Of a DNA stretch of 64,000 nt, positions 1-10,621 are shown piece by piece (the stretch's first letter is position 1; each line of letters opens with the position of its first letter). A program made the position numbers and the translations under genes. The notes below the pieces were generated by a model that was given only the letters and a program-made list of their open reading frames with translations, was not told the origin of the DNA and searched no databases. Source of the stretch: Diaporthe sp. PMI_573 (taxonomy: Eukaryota > Ascomycota > Sordariomycetes > Diaporthales > Diaporthaceae); NCBI GenBank assembly GCA_021399435.1, contig JAJTUP010000005.1, positions 1,821,937-1,885,936 on the forward strand. Direction: 5' to 3'.

Positions 1-743
1 ATAGTGGGGACCCAGGAGAATTCTCCAGTGACACTGTCATATGTGTTCGTTGGCGTTGGCGACGAGATAATAACTTTGGCGCCCAAGTCGAGGAAGATGG
101 AGCTGGCGTTCTGGAGGTACGTAGTGTAAGTCTGGACAATTTCGGTCTGATTACTGGAAAAGTGTTTGTGTCAGTTTTCTTGGCTCCCACGGGGCTTGAC
201 AGGTCAAGAGAAAACGGGCTTACTTATGGGTAACAGGACAAATTTGGGCCCCCTGGCCCAAACAGTCCACTCTGTCCTTGGCGTCGTTGGCGGGATCAGC
301 AGCTTGAGAAGAGAGGTGAGAAGTCATTCAACCAATGAGGGTTCTATCGTGCTGATGCACTTACGGCCGTCGTTGTGTCCAAACTCGATCACTACCCAAT
401 CACCAGGCTGAACCTCGGAGATGATGGCTTGAAACCGTCCCTCACGGGTAAAGGTTCTCGCGCTTCTCCCGGCATAGGCCGAATTATTCACCCTGATTCT
501 TGACGAGTCAAGTGAATAGTGTAGGTACTGTCCCCATCCCTCGGTTCCATTATGGCCCCCGCCGGGAGCCATTGTGCTATCGCCACAAAGCCATACCGTC
601 TGTAGCCCAGTAGGCTCGGCAGGCTGGGCTTGGATCAGCTGGGCGTTGGAAAGTGCAAGGGGAGTTGCATGGCTGAGACTCACGGAGAAGGGGGCAGCCC
701 CAGCTGCTGGTAGGAACCAGGCGAAGAGGGCAACGGGATGCAT
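1..743 (-). CDS. Rhamnogalacturonan acetylesterase, CE12 family (3' part outside window)
   Basis: Secreted SGNH-fold esterase that would remove acetyl groups from the rhamnogalacturonan backbone of pectin. Exon 1 is 743-365, exon 2 is 302-224 and exon 3 starts at 153 and runs off the window. The introns begin GTAAGT and GTAAGC and end AAG and CAG. The ATG at 743 opens a signal peptide ([16 protein letters not shown]); an upstream TTG at 755 is not needed. Visible motifs are GDST with the catalytic Ser, [11 protein letters not shown], and GHND (block III Asn) at the end of exon 1. Exon 2 gives [10 protein letters not shown], matching the conserved Cys pair of the family. Exon 3 gives [12 protein letters not shown]. 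The catalytic Asp/His pair should lie beyond base 1. Its neighbour GH42 is on the same strand, with about 430 bases between them. The family call is firm; the substrate is inferred from the family. Confidence 0.88.
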
Positions 744-1176
744 TGTGGCTGGCAAGGATGGGGGCTTTCTCTCGTCCGTCCGGAACGACCTCAGTCCAGC
801 CCCTCAGATATATGTATACTGGCAAGTAAGTTAGCCTAAATTCACTAGGCCAGCACCCAGGCTTGATTGAGGTGTGCGACGGGCGAGTGGATGCCGATCA
901 TCGCATCATTAAAGCTCGGTCTCTAACTACCCCGAGTTCACGGGCGCCGTGCCTCCCGGACGCAGAGCAAGGCGCGCCCCTCGACTCGTCTTGTCAGTAA
1001 AAAGATTTTTTTTTATGATCCACGCATGAGCGGGAGGAAAAGCTGGTCGATAAACGCATGTTGTTTTGAAGTTCATCACAATGCAGCATTCAGCGGGATC
1101 ACTGGCTTCTATAGCCCACTCGCCCAGGTATGGGACTTGAGCAGGGGAGGTAATTTATCCTTGGGTACATCTGCAT
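744..1176. other. Intergenic, CE12 promoter side and GH42 3' side
   Basis: 433 bases between the CE12 start codon and the GH42 stop codon. A TATA-like TATATATGTATA lies at about 806-818, roughly 65 bases upstream of the CE12 ATG on the minus strand. Nothing else is recognised. Confidence 0.4.
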
Positions 1177-3491
1177 CTATGAAGCATCGGACTTCCAGAC
1201 CGACACACCGGCGGCCGGTATAACCCCCGCGTCTCCAATGACCAGCTCGGCATCAACTCCCAAGTCTGGGGCAGCCACGGCGTCGGTGCCATAGTTGAAA
1301 GCCCAGATCAGGTTCCCTCTCCGGAGTAGCCTGAGCGAGCGACCAAGGTCATTATCCTTGCTTGCCGCCCTCCCCGTCAGGTCCTTGATACCGGCATTTG
1401 CAGCTATATCCCCAAGGTATGCCACTAAGAAGTCCGCTGGCGGGTTGAAGCCCAAATAATGCCACGAGTCATCGGATACACAGGCCATCGGCTTGCCTGC
1501 GCGATGCCGCGATATCGAAGTGACGGCCGCGAAGCTTGTCGCATTCTGGCGATCGCAGGAAACCCATTCTTCCCAGTAACTTATATTGTACTTTGTGCCA
1601 TCATAAAGCACCCCGCTGTTTGCATACTCAGGCGGCGTCTCGATGCGTGTCACCCGCATAGGCAGACGGTCTCGCAGTACACCCTGGGACGGCTGAATTC
1701 CTGGAGCATACGAGAAATTGGCGGTGAGAGCGGCAGAGCGCGGACCGAAGACGATGGGACCGGTGTAAGCCGAGAGAAGCGTGTTGAAAGCGGCGGGGAT
1801 AATAGGCATACTAGGCACGACGACCATCTTGTACCCTTCAAGGCTCTGCTCTGGCCCGATAACGTCGATCGACAAGCCCAGCCGGCGCAGAGCCGAGTAA
1901 AAAGCATATACTATATCCGCATAGTTCAGCCCCGCGTCTGTGTAGGATGAAGACTTGACATCCCAGCTCCCACTGTATGGTTCGACGGCCCAGCTCCACA
2001 CAGACGTATAGTCGAAGACCACGGCTACGTCACCCTGGGGCTCATGTGTGTTGTTTGTCCCGAGTTCTTGATGCAGAATCGGGAGGTCATTCGCCGCAAC
2101 ATCCTGGACCTCGAAGTAGCCCTCGTCCTGGCTTCCGTCTGAAATGTGAAGGCCGGAGAGGGTTTGTTCCTGTGCATATGGCACTTGGCGCCAGCGGAAG
2201 TAGTTGACAATGTCGCCCGATGCGGCAAATGTCTCAAGAGTCCAGAGGCGGACCATTCCCTCCCAGGGTGCGACCCTGTACTGGTTCCAGTTGAGCACTC
2301 CAGGCTCCATCTCCATCACCCCGAAAGGACCTTGGGCCTCGCCGTACGCAGCGCCTGCGATGCCCCTGTACAAGGCATGGTGAAGGGCCTGATAGTCTGG
2401 AAGGCCCGTGCGGAGTGTGTCGAAGAGGTCTTGATCCGAAAGCCATGAGTACTGGCTGGGCCCGGCAAGAGGGTATTCGTCGAACGTGGCAAAGTCAATA
2501 CCAACTTCCTTTGCGAACTTGTGGTGGTCAAAGTCGGTGAATTGCATCATAAAGTTGGTGGTGATTGCTTGTCCTGGTGCATGTTCCCGCAGGATTTGTG
2601 CCTGCTCTTTGGCAAACTCGACAACCATGTCCGAAGAAAACGTGAAGAAGTCGAGTGTCAAAAGGTTGTTCGTGGTGTAAACTTGGAGATAAGGGGGCTA
2701 GTACGTGTTTAATATTCCAAAACATGAAAGACGGGGATCCGTAGGAGGAGAAGGATGGTACTGACCAGGACATCGTCGAAAGACTTGTATTGGTTCGACC
2801 AAAAGACTCTACCCTGGGCGGCATTCATAGCTTCGACGGTACCATATTTGTCCTGCAGCCATGCCCTAAACCGCTTGACTGCATCTGGGTCGTACGTGCG
2901 AACCGTGCCGTGACACCCAAACTCGTTGTCCAGCTGCCATGCCACGACTGTCGGGTTGCGCCCGTAGCGTTGGGCAAGAACTTGCGTGATGTTCTGGCTC
3001 AGCTCGCGGTACGAAGACGAGCTGAAGCTGTAGTACCTGCGGGAGCCAAAGGTGTAGGTGGCATTGGTGACGTCGACGAACATAGTACTCGGGTAGTTGT
3101 CGACAAGCCAGTTCGGAGGGGAGGCTGTTGGTGTACCAATGATGGCCTTCAAACCGTAGCGTTCCAAGAGCCCGATTGTTTTATCAAGCACCGAGAAGTC
3201 GTATACGCCTTCCTCGGGCTCCAGGATGGCCCAGTCGAACTCATTAATGCGCACGTACGAGATGTTGAGGTCTCTCATGGCAGCAATGTCTGCTTCCCAC
3301 ATAAACTCTGGCCATTGCGACGGGTAGTAGTCAACGGCGAGGTGTAGACCAATCGGCCAGCGGTCCCTCGAAGGCCCTGTCGAGCTATTGTTCCAGTCCT
3401 CAATAACGTCCCGGACCACGGCAGACCGAGGTCGTGAAGCGCCTGTACACTGGGCCAGGGCGGCCAGCAGTGTGAGGCCGAACCAGTACAT
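1177..3491 (-). CDS. Secreted GH42 beta-galactosidase, two exons
   Basis: Hydrolyses terminal beta-galactosides by retaining catalysis, probably outside the cell. Exon 1 is 3491-2762 and exon 2 is 2681-1177. The intron is placed with donor GTACCA and acceptor AAG; GTCAGT at 2765 is another donor but breaks frame with this acceptor. The product is 744 residues. The ATG at 3491 opens a signal peptide (MYWFGLTLLAALAQCTGA). The upstream frame to 3557 begins with TTG and is ignored. Order of parts: GH42 TIM barrel (about 45-430) with HLAVDYYPSQWPE, acid/base Glu190 in AWQLDNEFG and nucleophile Glu367 in GVMEMEPG; then a GH42 trimerisation-type domain (about 460-600); then a short beta C-terminal domain ending near FNYGTDA. 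Several N-glycosylation sequons are present. GH42 is mainly a bacterial family and is uncommon in fungi, so horizontal transfer is possible but untested. It pairs with the CE12 gene downstream and the GH35 gene at 13.9 kb. Confidence 0.9.
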
Positions 3492-4457
3492 TGCGAGCGG
3501 GCTTCCAAGGTTTACTGCAAGCCCAGTAACCGGGGACGATGTGGGCAAGTCCGTCAAAGGCCACCACAGGCGCTACTGGGGGATGAACAACATAATATAG
3601 ACGTCGAGGGTGAGAGGCCTGACACGGTGATTACCGGCATTGGGCGGCGGCACGGTTCGAGTACGTACGTAGGCCAGCACCTGACCGACAACTGCGGACC
3701 GGGAGCTCCATGTCACGAGGGCGTCAGGATGGGACCAGGTGCCCGCCATGGGGCCCATCGAACCTCTGTAGTGTAGATCATCTCGACCTCAAAAGGAACC
3801 TGCATGCCAGGCCTGCCTAGTGACATTGCTCACCTCCGTTGTTCTCCCGAGCCAGAGCTGGGAGTGGCTCGGCTGTGCAGGTCGGCCAAGGACCCCGCGA
3901 AATCTCCACATCCTCCCCACCGGGCCCCCATGGGGCTCCAGTCCGGATGGGGTCCGAAGAAAAAATTGCGTCAGGGCCACCGGACCGGCATGCTAAGTCA
4001 AGCATAATTACCACCTTATGCAGTCGGCCCGTTTGACTGCGATCCATTTTAAATCTCGGCGCTCGCAGACCGCTGGACAAGTAAGCCGGCAGTGGCCTAC
4101 AATACCGTCAGTCAACAAACTGACATGAGGTCGGAGAATTGTCAGCCCACATGTGTGCCACGCTCTCCCCTCAGTCCAGCCACTAAACGCAAATTTGTAT
4201 GCAGTGACTGCGCGCATTAGACGTCGACAAATCGAAAAACCAACATCACCACCATTTATGGGGTTCATGAGGGTAGCATATGGGAGCTTTGCTCGGGTGT
4301 CCGCCACACGGCCACGGCATCCATATAGTGAGTGAACTACCTGGGCAGTGTTCACTACGTACTAACCATCTATAGGTTAGCCTCCTATGGGATAACCGCC
4401 TATAGAATAGGCGGGGAGATGGTGATCAAGCCACAGGCGGCTCCATAATGATGTTTT

Positions 4458-4493
<36 letters not shown>

Positions 4494-4901
4494 AGAATTT
4501 AGCTATATCCAAGTTACTGCCATACTGTACGTGAGAAGTAGGACGGATGTTAGTTTGACACTGAGAAGGCCCCTAGCTAGGTCGACCCGAGGCCGCAACT
4601 TTGTTGGTTGCCCATGGCTCAAGGGCTTCTATGTAGACAGGACAACTCACATCACCGATTGACGACAAAAGGGTTAGGGGACCAGGTCGTTCGCTGGCAC
4701 TTCTGGCTACAAGCGTGTCTGCGTGCTTGGCAGGCCGTGCCCCGGGTCTAGGCGGCATAAGCTGAGACAAGGAGCTCTAGTTTCACTTTGCCGTCCTCTA
4801 CTTGATAATCGCGGCCAACCCCAATCTCCCTGTTATACCCAGCACACACAAGACCAGCAGAAGCCGAGCAGCGCCCAGATTAGCCCCTCTAGGCCGACAA
4901 C
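3492..4901. other. Intergenic region between divergent GH42 and OSBP genes
   Basis: 1.4 kb that must hold both promoters. It contains two small perfect hairpins (4362-4414) and a run of 31 T at 4462-4492. Short open frames are present but show no domain, codon or splice support. No further element is recognised. Confidence 0.5.
4362..4414. repeat. Pair of adjacent short perfect inverted repeats
   Basis: CTAACC (4362-4367) pairs with GGTTAG (4375-4380) across a 7-base loop. CCGCCTAT (4396-4403) pairs with ATAGGCGG (4407-4414) across a 3-base loop. They sit about 490 bases upstream of the OSBP start and 48 bases before a 31-T run. They could be the end of a decayed small transposon or a regulatory structure; nothing decides between these. 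Confidence 0.5.
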
Positions 4902-6542
4902 ATGGGTGAGAATGGCCTCAAATCAGAGAGCTCCTCTTCGCTGAAGGACTTCCTTGCTTCCATCGCGTCCATCAAGGGTGATCTTTCAAACATCACTGCG
5001 CCACCCTTTGTCCTCGATACGAAGTCCGTGGTCGAGCTACCTGCCTTCTGGGCCGAGCGGCCCTCTCTGTTCGTCGCCCCATCAACGTCTCCGGATCCGG
5101 CGAAGAGGGCCCTGTTGGTGCTCCGCTGGTTCTTGTCCTCGCTCAAGAACCAGCAGTATGGGGGACGATCTGAAGAGGAGGGCGTGAGGAAACCGCTGAA
5201 CGCCTTTCTCGGGGAACTGTTCCTTGCAAAGTGGGAAGATGCCAACGGCGAGACCACCCTGGTGGCCGAGCAGGTGTCCCACCACCCACCGGTCACGGCT
5301 TGTCGCGTCTGGAACGAGCAACACGGGGTCTTCGCGGAGGGTTTCACACGTCAGGAAATCACACTCGGTCTTGGCAACATCACAATCAGGCAGCACGGCC
5401 ATGCCTTGCTCACCCTGAGGGAGCACGGCGACGAGACTTACCTAATACCACTTCCTGAGGTCAAGGTCAGAGGGCTCTTGTCTGGTCTCGCCAGCACGTA
5501 CCCTGAGCTGGAAGGGACGTACACGATCCCTTGCACTTCTGGGTATTACTCCGTTATCGAATTCAGTGGAAAATCTCTCCTGGGCAGTGGGGCCAAGAAC
5601 GAAGTGTCGGCCAGGATTTTCGGCCCGGGGCTGGACAGCGCAGCAGGACACGAACCGCTTTACACGGTCTCAGGCCACTGGAACGAATCATTCACTATAT
5701 ACAACGGCGCGGAAATATCAAAGGAGGCGTCGATTGAAACCGTCACCATCCAGGATCTCCCCACCACGCCAATGAAGCCTTTCGAACAAGACCCCGAGGC
5801 CCAGGATCCTTGGGAGTCCAGACGCGCCTGGAAGGCTGTGCGTGAGGCATTACAGCGTAGAGACATGGCGGGCGCAGCCAAGGCCAAATCGACTATCGAA
5901 CAAGGGCAGCGGGCCATTCGCAAGCGCGAGGCGCAGGAAGGAAAGAGGTGGGAGGCTCTATTCTTCAAACCCGAAAATGAAGACAAGTTGGCGACGGAGC
6001 TGTATCGCAGTATTTTGAAGGAGTTGAAGCCAGAAAACACCGTCGCTCTCTGGAAATTTAATACAGAAACCTGGGACAGGGGCGTTCGGAAACCATTCCA
6101 CGGACAGCTGTTGCCCAACAGCGAGACTGGGCTTGCCCCTATTTCCGTTGCGAGGCGCAATATGTCCTCGGACTTGGACGATACCGATCTTGCATCCCCC
6201 GCATCATTCAAGACAGCACCAGAGTACCTCATGGCTTCGAGCACCACACAGAACGGGTCAGAGCCGGAGCAGGAACCTCCTGCCATCGGCACGCCCACGG
6301 GAAAATATATTCCGCCCATCAACTCTGCCAGGCAGAGCATTGAACAGAGTAGCGGTGCTCTGACTCCCTCGACCCCCTCTGTCTCTCCTTCCACGAGGGG
6401 TAAGCGCCAACGTGCGAGGGACTCCGTCGGAAAATTTAGAAAGTCGCTCTCATCCGGTCTTTCAAAAATTGCAAGCCCTGTACGCTCGAGCGGTGAATCT
6501 AAACAGGCTGGCTCTCGCAAGGGCGGGGATGATAAAGGGTGA
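4902..6542 (+). CDS. Oxysterol-binding protein homologue (ORP/OSH family, Kes1-like)
   Basis: Cytosolic lipid-transfer protein that would exchange sterol and phosphatidylinositol 4-phosphate between membranes. A single uninterrupted frame of 546 residues starts at the ATG at 4902 (context CCGACAACATGGG). The family signature EQVSHHPP is at residues 123-130, preceded by the lid and entrance motif KPLNAFLGE (97-105). The lipid-binding domain covers about residues 15-400, including DPWESRRAWKAVREAL and the WEALFF segment typical of the C-terminal half. There is no PH domain, ankyrin repeat or clear FFAT motif, so it belongs with the short Kes1/Osh4 type. It is longer than that type because of a Ser/Pro/Lys-rich, probably disordered tail of about 130 residues. 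It is not related in function to the flanking glycosidases. The ORP call is secure; the exact paralogue is not. Confidence 0.93.
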   Translation: MGENGLKSESSSSLKDFLASIASIKGDLSNITAPPFVLDTKSVVELPAFWAERPSLFVAPSTSPDPAKRALLVLRWFLSSLKNQQYGGRSEEEGVRKPLNAFLGELFLAKWEDANGETTLVAEQVSHHPPVTACRVWNEQHGVFAEGFTRQEITLGLGNITIRQHGHALLTLREHGDETYLIPLPEVKVRGLLSGLASTYPELEGTYTIPCTSGYYSVIEFSGKSLLGSGAKNEVSARIFGPGLDSAAGHEPLYTVSGHWNESFTIYNGAEISKEASIETVTIQDLPTTPMKPFEQDPEAQDPWESRRAWKAVREALQRRDMAGAAKAKSTIEQGQRAIRKREAQEGKRWEALFFKPENEDKLATELYRSILKELKPENTVALWKFNTETWDRGVRKPFHGQLLPNSETGLAPISVARRNMSSDLDDTDLASPASFKTAPEYLMASSTTQNGSEPEQEPPAIGTPTGKYIPPINSARQSIEQSSGALTPSTPSVSPSTRGKRQRARDSVGKFRKSLSSGLSKIASPVRSSGESKQAGSRKGGDDKG

Positions 6543-8808
6543 TGTGGGAATTTGGGGACAAATGAAAATTACTAATGGTGTTTTCTTGAAATTGGCAACG
6601 CACCCCAAGGAAAGGTCTGCTGTTTGTTTTGGGGGGGGGGCAGGGGGATTGGTGTCTTCCACTCTTCTCTTGCGTTTGGAAGAATAGGTTATTGTTTCTT
6701 TATTCTTATTTCTCTTTTTGATACCATCTTAGACTCAGAAACAAGCATATCGGATATTTTGCGCGGGACCACGAGACCTGCGGGCTCTAATATCATATAA
6801 CCATTACTCTTGAGGTCTCGAGACATTCTCTTACGGCCCACATCATAATCCCCAGCGTCGCGCACACAAGCGGGCGCAGGGACACTCACCCGGGATTCTG
6901 ATTCTGGAAATATGCGGATCGATGATATCCATGGACTCGCTCGTGTAACAGCTCATGGCTTGCCTGGCTCCAGCCTTACTCATCCTACTTGACCCCCAGC
7001 CGTTTACCCACCCTGAATCACTCATACCTGGTATATTGCACTTTTGCTTGGTCTCTATGACCTCCGCCCAGTGTGAACGCCTTTTTGGAGCGCCATTTGG
7101 GCTGCCATGGTCGTGGTCCATCGTATTGCCATAAACTCCCTATATCTAGGGAAACCGCTTCGGTGAGGCTTGTCAATGCGGAGATGAAGACAGCCTCAGG
7201 CAATAAAATATTATTTCATAGCAGCCTGGTTTTTGATCTACAACCAGTCCGTGTTCGTCGATATGTAACTACCAGCGGAATATTATATAATATACTACGA
7301 AGGCTTTTCGCGCATGCGCCCGGGGAAACACAGTGTGCAAGTGGCACATACATCAAATGAACATCTTCTGCCTCCCCAACAAAATTCGAAATAATCGTAG
7401 CATGTACGCACCCCAATATTCAGTTTCTAATCATCGCTCGCCCCTCGGTTCAAAGTCCTACTTCACTGTGGTGAATCAAGGAACCGTACTTGAGAGTAAA
7501 TACTAATTACTTGACAATGTACAGGCGCGCCACTACAGACGTGGTCGTTGTTGCCGCCGCAGCCCGGAATATAGCCCGGGATAGCGAACTGGCAAGTTAT
7601 TGAGGCTCGAAGGCACCATACTAAGTCTAGGGGGCCCAGACTTAGTGGCTGTCTGGGGATGGTGTCTAACTATGAGAATTTTATGCTCGATAGCTCGGAA
7701 TATGGTTGCAAAGGCTTAGCAGGCACTTCAGATGTGAGCATGGACAGGAAAGCTACTAGTTATGTGATGCTGTGGCAATTACCCTAGGGCATGGTCTCAG
7801 TCATTCTCTAGAATTTGTCCCGCTCGATACTGGCTCGCGTGCAAGACGCGAGGAGGCCGGTGGCCTCCAAACAGCGAGGGGTCATCTAAATTCTACAGGG
7901 ACCCTACTAATTTTCAGGGATCTCGATACGTTCGGCGATGTTGAGACACCCAGCAACGTAACAGCTGCAACCTAAACTTAGTCTGCGTGTTGTGGGCGCT
8001 AGAGCAGAAGATTTATAGCAGCTCATGATGGAAGAAGAAGCAGGCCAATCCGAGAACGGCCAAACAATTAACAATTATACCCAATGTAACTATTATCTAT
8101 AAGCCCAGGTGAAATGCTGGCCCCTGAGTGTGAGGTTGACACACAAAGAGACAGGAAGAGAGAAGGGCTGTCGATGCCACTTTTTGCGCTCAATACTGTT
8201 CCATATTAGCACCCTAGTCACAATCACGTGAGCCGCGCAAGAACCTTACGGTCTTTCTACTGTGTAAAAAGTATTCATTATCAGACTACCACTGAAGATC
8301 ATGGAGCTTGCCAAGGGGGTTACGTGCATTGCCGGGGCTTGGCCGGGATGATCCGGAAACACGCGGTGGAGCTGCAGCAAGATCGGCCCACCACGGCGGC
8401 CGACGGTGCTGTTCCGTCGCTCTGGTGGCCTGACCGCAGACAACCTGTGGCTTCAGGATCAACACCCATCATGCGAGCCAGCATGCAATCTACGCACTCG
8501 GAGAACTTGAATATGGAGCCACCAAAATTGTTTAAATATGTATCAAAAATCCTGCAACAGCGCTGTCACTCCTTTCAGCAAGAGTCAGCCTTGCAACTGT
8601 GCAACTTTGGAACCGCAGTACTCGCTTCACACATCAAGCCGACCTCAGTCTCAACGCACATACCGAAAGAAGCCCACAACGAGTATAGCAAACAGGAAAG
8701 TGACAAGTGGATCCCAGGCAGACAAGCATCCACACATCTTGACCCAACCCCCCCCCCCCGAGTCAACCAACCAATTCTATTACGTCGTACTTGGCAACCC
8801 ACGCAGCA
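6543..8808. other. Long intergenic stretch without a supported gene
   Basis: 2.3 kb. It holds a G-run at about 6632, a perfect inverted repeat at 7621-7645 and a run of C at about 8748-8758. Open frames (for example 7073-7360, 7772-7975, 8228-8815) have no recognisable domain and look like chance. A CA-rich stretch before 8809 could be the leader of the next gene. Confidence 0.45.
7621..7645. repeat. Short perfect inverted repeat with GC-rich loop
   Basis: CTAAGTCT (7621-7628) pairs with AGACTTAG (7638-7645), with AGGGGGCCC between. It lies in an intergenic region. It is not followed by a T run, and its function is unknown. Confidence 0.4.
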
Positions 8809-9222
8809 ATGCTAGCAACCGTAGCACGACGTGCCATTTCAGCGACAACACGAGTTTACCCCCCGATTATGCCCTCGACTACAACAACGCCAGCAGCAGC
8901 ACGCCGAGGATTGGCCGGCGTCCGATGGGTTCCCACAATTTTCGCAATGGTTTGCATAGGTTCGTCCCAGAGTCAACGCGGAACAAAACAAAGTAACACT
9001 GTTGTGCAGGAATTAATATGCGTCCTCGCAGGCTATGGCGTCTCCGCCTACAGGCGCAACCAGATCGAGACATACTTGTCACGAAGTGCCGATTTCGAGA
9101 AGCAAGACACGGATCGAAGGAGGAGGTCGGCTGTCTTGATGGATGCGTATGGGGACAAGTCCAGTTTGGAAGACATTGAGCGGGCAATGGCGATTTACGA
9201 ATCGCAACAAGGAGACGAGTAA
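8809..9222 (+). CDS. Small fungal protein with mitochondrial-type presequence, one in-frame intron
   Basis: The frame from the ATG at 8809 stays open to 9222. An intron of 72 nt (8960-9031; donor GTTCGT, branch-like AGTAACAC, acceptor CGCAG) is proposed. Removing it leaves 113 residues and joins CIG directly to YGVSAYRRNQIE. The N-terminus (MLATVARRAISATTRVY) is rich in Arg, Ala, Ser and Thr without acidic residues, as in mitochondrial targeting sequences. It is followed by a short hydrophobic segment (VPTIFAMVCIGYGV) that could be a membrane anchor. The C-terminal half is charged and helical, with RSAVLMDAYGDKSSLEDIE. The function is unknown. Because the intron is a multiple of three and has no stop, the unspliced reading of 137 residues cannot be excluded. 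The open frame on the opposite strand (8879-9310) is treated as a shadow. Confidence 0.55.
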   Translation: MLATVARRAISATTRVYPPIMPSTTTTPAAARRGLAGVRWVPTIFAMVCIGSSQSQRGTKQSNTVVQELICVLAGYGVSAYRRNQIETYLSRSADFEKQDTDRRRRSAVLMDAYGDKSSLEDIERAMAIYESQQGDE

Positions 9223-10141
9223 AGCTGGATGAGGTCATGACGAGCGCCCGGGGGAGTGGGAGGGGGTGAGGGAGGTGGCTGGCGTTGGTTCCAGAGCGAT
9301 TTCGATGCATTTTACGGCGTTATCACCCAGAGCAATAGCAGGACTGGGGCGGTACAATACCGCCTGCTTTATTCGGGTCTATAGCACACGGCGTTTCGGT
9401 CGACAGTAAGGAAATAGCACTTGATACAATACTGATCCTGTGATAAGCCGGTGGGAGCACAACTCTCCTCTACAAAGAACGTGCAGTCCAGTCCAGGAGG
9501 AGGGGACACTCATGGCCTAGTACCTAGGCCGTCGAGACTCTTAACCCTTTTCCAAGCAACGACGCTGAAATGTAGTATTTTGTAGAGCCAACTACAAATA
9601 ATACCGAACTCGGGAGAAAGAGCGGCATGTTGGTGATGAGGAGTATAAGTTTAGGACCGTCCAACCCTAGCCCACTGGCGTATTGAAATCAACACCGGTC
9701 CTCAGAAGTCCCACCTAAAAGGAAAGGACAATGACAACGATTCCCTCTACTCTCGTGTACCTAGCCAGAGTTTTGTGAATATTTCATAATTTACCAAATA
9801 ATGTGCCACTTAAACTGTCCTCCGCTAAATATACGCCATGCCCAGCCTCGCTCAGTTCTCGTGTCGTAGTCCCGGTTCCGAATCGCGATCCCCCCGATAC
9901 CCGATCATGCACGTAGACTATACCACCTATCTGTTTCCCGTCACGGTGTCCGATGATAAACGTATGGATGGACAGGCGAGATTGATTCCAAGGGGTCATA
10001 CACCAATCTATGGCTCGTGGAACTTTCATGACCTGAGATTGAATGGGTCGCGATCAGACCGTTCAAAGAACCACAAGTCCAGGTGAATGCAGCAAATCCG
10101 GTTGCTCAACTGGAGGAGTGAGGACAAGAATCTGTCAACAG
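9223..10141. other. Intergenic, convergent 3' ends
   Basis: 0.9 kb between the stop codons of two convergent genes. Nothing beyond AT-rich 3' flanking sequence is recognised. Confidence 0.45.
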
Positions 10142-10621
10142 TCACTCGCCCTTCACCGCTGCTGCAGGCGGTCGCTTTACGCCGACTCCCAGCACAATAA
10201 AGATCCTCGTCAACACCATTGGCGCGGTACTCGCAAATGCGACCCAGTCCTCCGCAGTCCAGTCCCCAATCTTTGCATAGGCGACCCAGCCTCCCACTGC
10301 CTGAGCCGTGCTGTGGCAGAACGCAAAATCGCTCAGCAACATTCCCAGACACAAGACCCTCCAAAGCGCGAGATCATCAAACAGCCGCAAGACCACAGCC
10401 TCGACAAAGGCGAAATACAACCAAGAGCCACCCAAAGCTGTATACAGGAATGTCGTGTCAGGTGCGAAGGCAACGGAGTGTCGCGTGATGCTACCAAGAT
10501 AGGTGCTCGGATCAATCAAGACAAGCGCAGATCCCGTCACGGCAAAGAGAGGTTCGATTGTCAGGAGAATCAGGCCATATATGTAAGGCACGCTGGCCTT
10601 AGCCGAGGCCTTTGGAGGCAT
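10142..10621 (-). CDS. Small four-helix membrane protein (fungal DUF7704-like)
   Basis: 159 residues in one exon. The ATG at 10621 (MPPKASAKASVPYIYG) is chosen over an upstream start because it gives the compact product typical of such proteins. Four hydrophobic segments are visible: about 12-32 (YIYGLILLTIEPLFAVTGSA), 65-85 (TALGGSWLYFAFVEAVVL), 90-112 (LALWRVLCLGMLLSDFAFC) and 130-150 (WVAFASTAPMVLTRIFIVLG). The motif IEPLFAVTG in helix 1 and a LxxDxxxCHS-like stretch after helix 3 resemble a widespread uncharacterised fungal membrane family; I place it there from memory of the pattern. No catalytic residues are evident and the function is unknown. The long open frame on the opposite strand (10043-10645) is a shadow. 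Confidence 0.7.
   Translation of the reverse strand: MPPKASAKASVPYIYGLILLTIEPLFAVTGSALVLIDPSTYLGSITRHSVAFAPDTTFLYTALGGSWLYFAFVEAVVLRLFDDLALWRVLCLGMLLSDFAFCHSTAQAVGGWVAYAKIGDWTAEDWVAFASTAPMVLTRIFIVLGVGVKRPPAAAVKGE

Noticed and set aside
5660..6520. 286-codon open frame on the minus strand
   Set aside because: It is a shadow of the OSBP coding frame, which has the EQVSHHPP signature.
8228..8815. 195-codon open frame upstream of the small mitochondrial-type protein
   Set aside because: The starting codon is not ATG, composition is irregular and no motif is present. It overlaps the next gene's leader.
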